In this document: piece by piece, positions 13,529 through 13,544 of the stretch
Layout: each line of letters begins with the position of its first letter
How positions within the stretch are numbered: position 1 is the stretch's first letter
Assembly (NCBI GenBank): GCA_039933315.1
Contig: JBDTOI010000114.1
Location: 1 to 13,544 of the forward strand
DNA: 13,544 bases
DNA from: DASXRU01 sp039933315
GTDB lineage: Bacteria > Acidobacteriota > Blastocatellia > Pyrinomonadales > Pyrinomonadaceae
Direction: 5' to 3'
Notes under the pieces: model-generated
The model's database searches: none
Told to the model about the DNA's origin: nothing
The model's input: only the letters and a program-made list of their open reading frames with translations
Translations under genes and position numbers: made by a program

Positions 13529-13544
13529 ACTTCAGGAAGCTCTG

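Overview
The window looks like a piece of an Acidobacteriota chromosome, probably of the Blastocatellia/Pyrinomonadales type. This is inferred from the mix of genes and repeats. There is a very large soluble Ser/Thr kinase fused to a TPR tail, a secreted S9 prolyl-oligopeptidase-type peptidase, and intergenic spaces full of short palindromic repeats. No rRNA or tRNA gene or other taxonomic marker is visible, so the assignment is tentative. No phage, plasmid, IS transposase or CRISPR array is seen.

Left part (1-4970). After a 55-bp direct repeat and a REP-like palindrome at the left edge comes a leftward block read in the order secreted FAS1 protein (3854-3321), FAS1 protein without signal peptide (3260-2829), Blc-type lipocalin (2730-2167), unknown conserved protein (2170-1664), and an NAD(P)-binding SDR/DUF2867 fusion (1663-167). 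The last three are joined by an ATGA overlap and by a stop codon directly abutting the next ATG, so they are almost certainly one translationally coupled operon. Transcribed away from this block across a 243-bp spacer is a MerR-HTH/B12-binding regulator of the CarH/LitR photoreceptor family (4098-4970). A CarH-like gene next to lipocalin, SDR and FAS1 genes suggests a light or photo-oxidative stress island. The regulator departs from model CarH at two cobalamin-contact positions.

Middle part (4971-8500). A terminator-like hairpin follows the regulator. Next come a dispersed-repeat-rich spacer, a truncated membrane-anchored ORF whose 3' half seems to have been replaced by a 127-bp hairpin element (5440-5811), and a full-length S9 peptidase reading frame broken by one in-frame TAA (5963-8104). 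Two copies of a 101/102-bp hairpin element with an identical 21-nt loop lie on either side of this stretch, at 5214-5314 and 8315-8416.

Right part (8501-13544). A small eight-cysteine zinc-ribbon-like protein (8501-8923) is followed by a leftward classical SDR (9195-10142). The SDR is bracketed by two same-orientation copies of a roughly 150-bp MITE-like element with GC-rich inverted ends. The window ends with a complete 991-residue leftward Ser/Thr kinase with FlgO-like and TPR regions (10553-13528), which appears to lack the transmembrane segment usual between kinase and sensor parts in this architecture.
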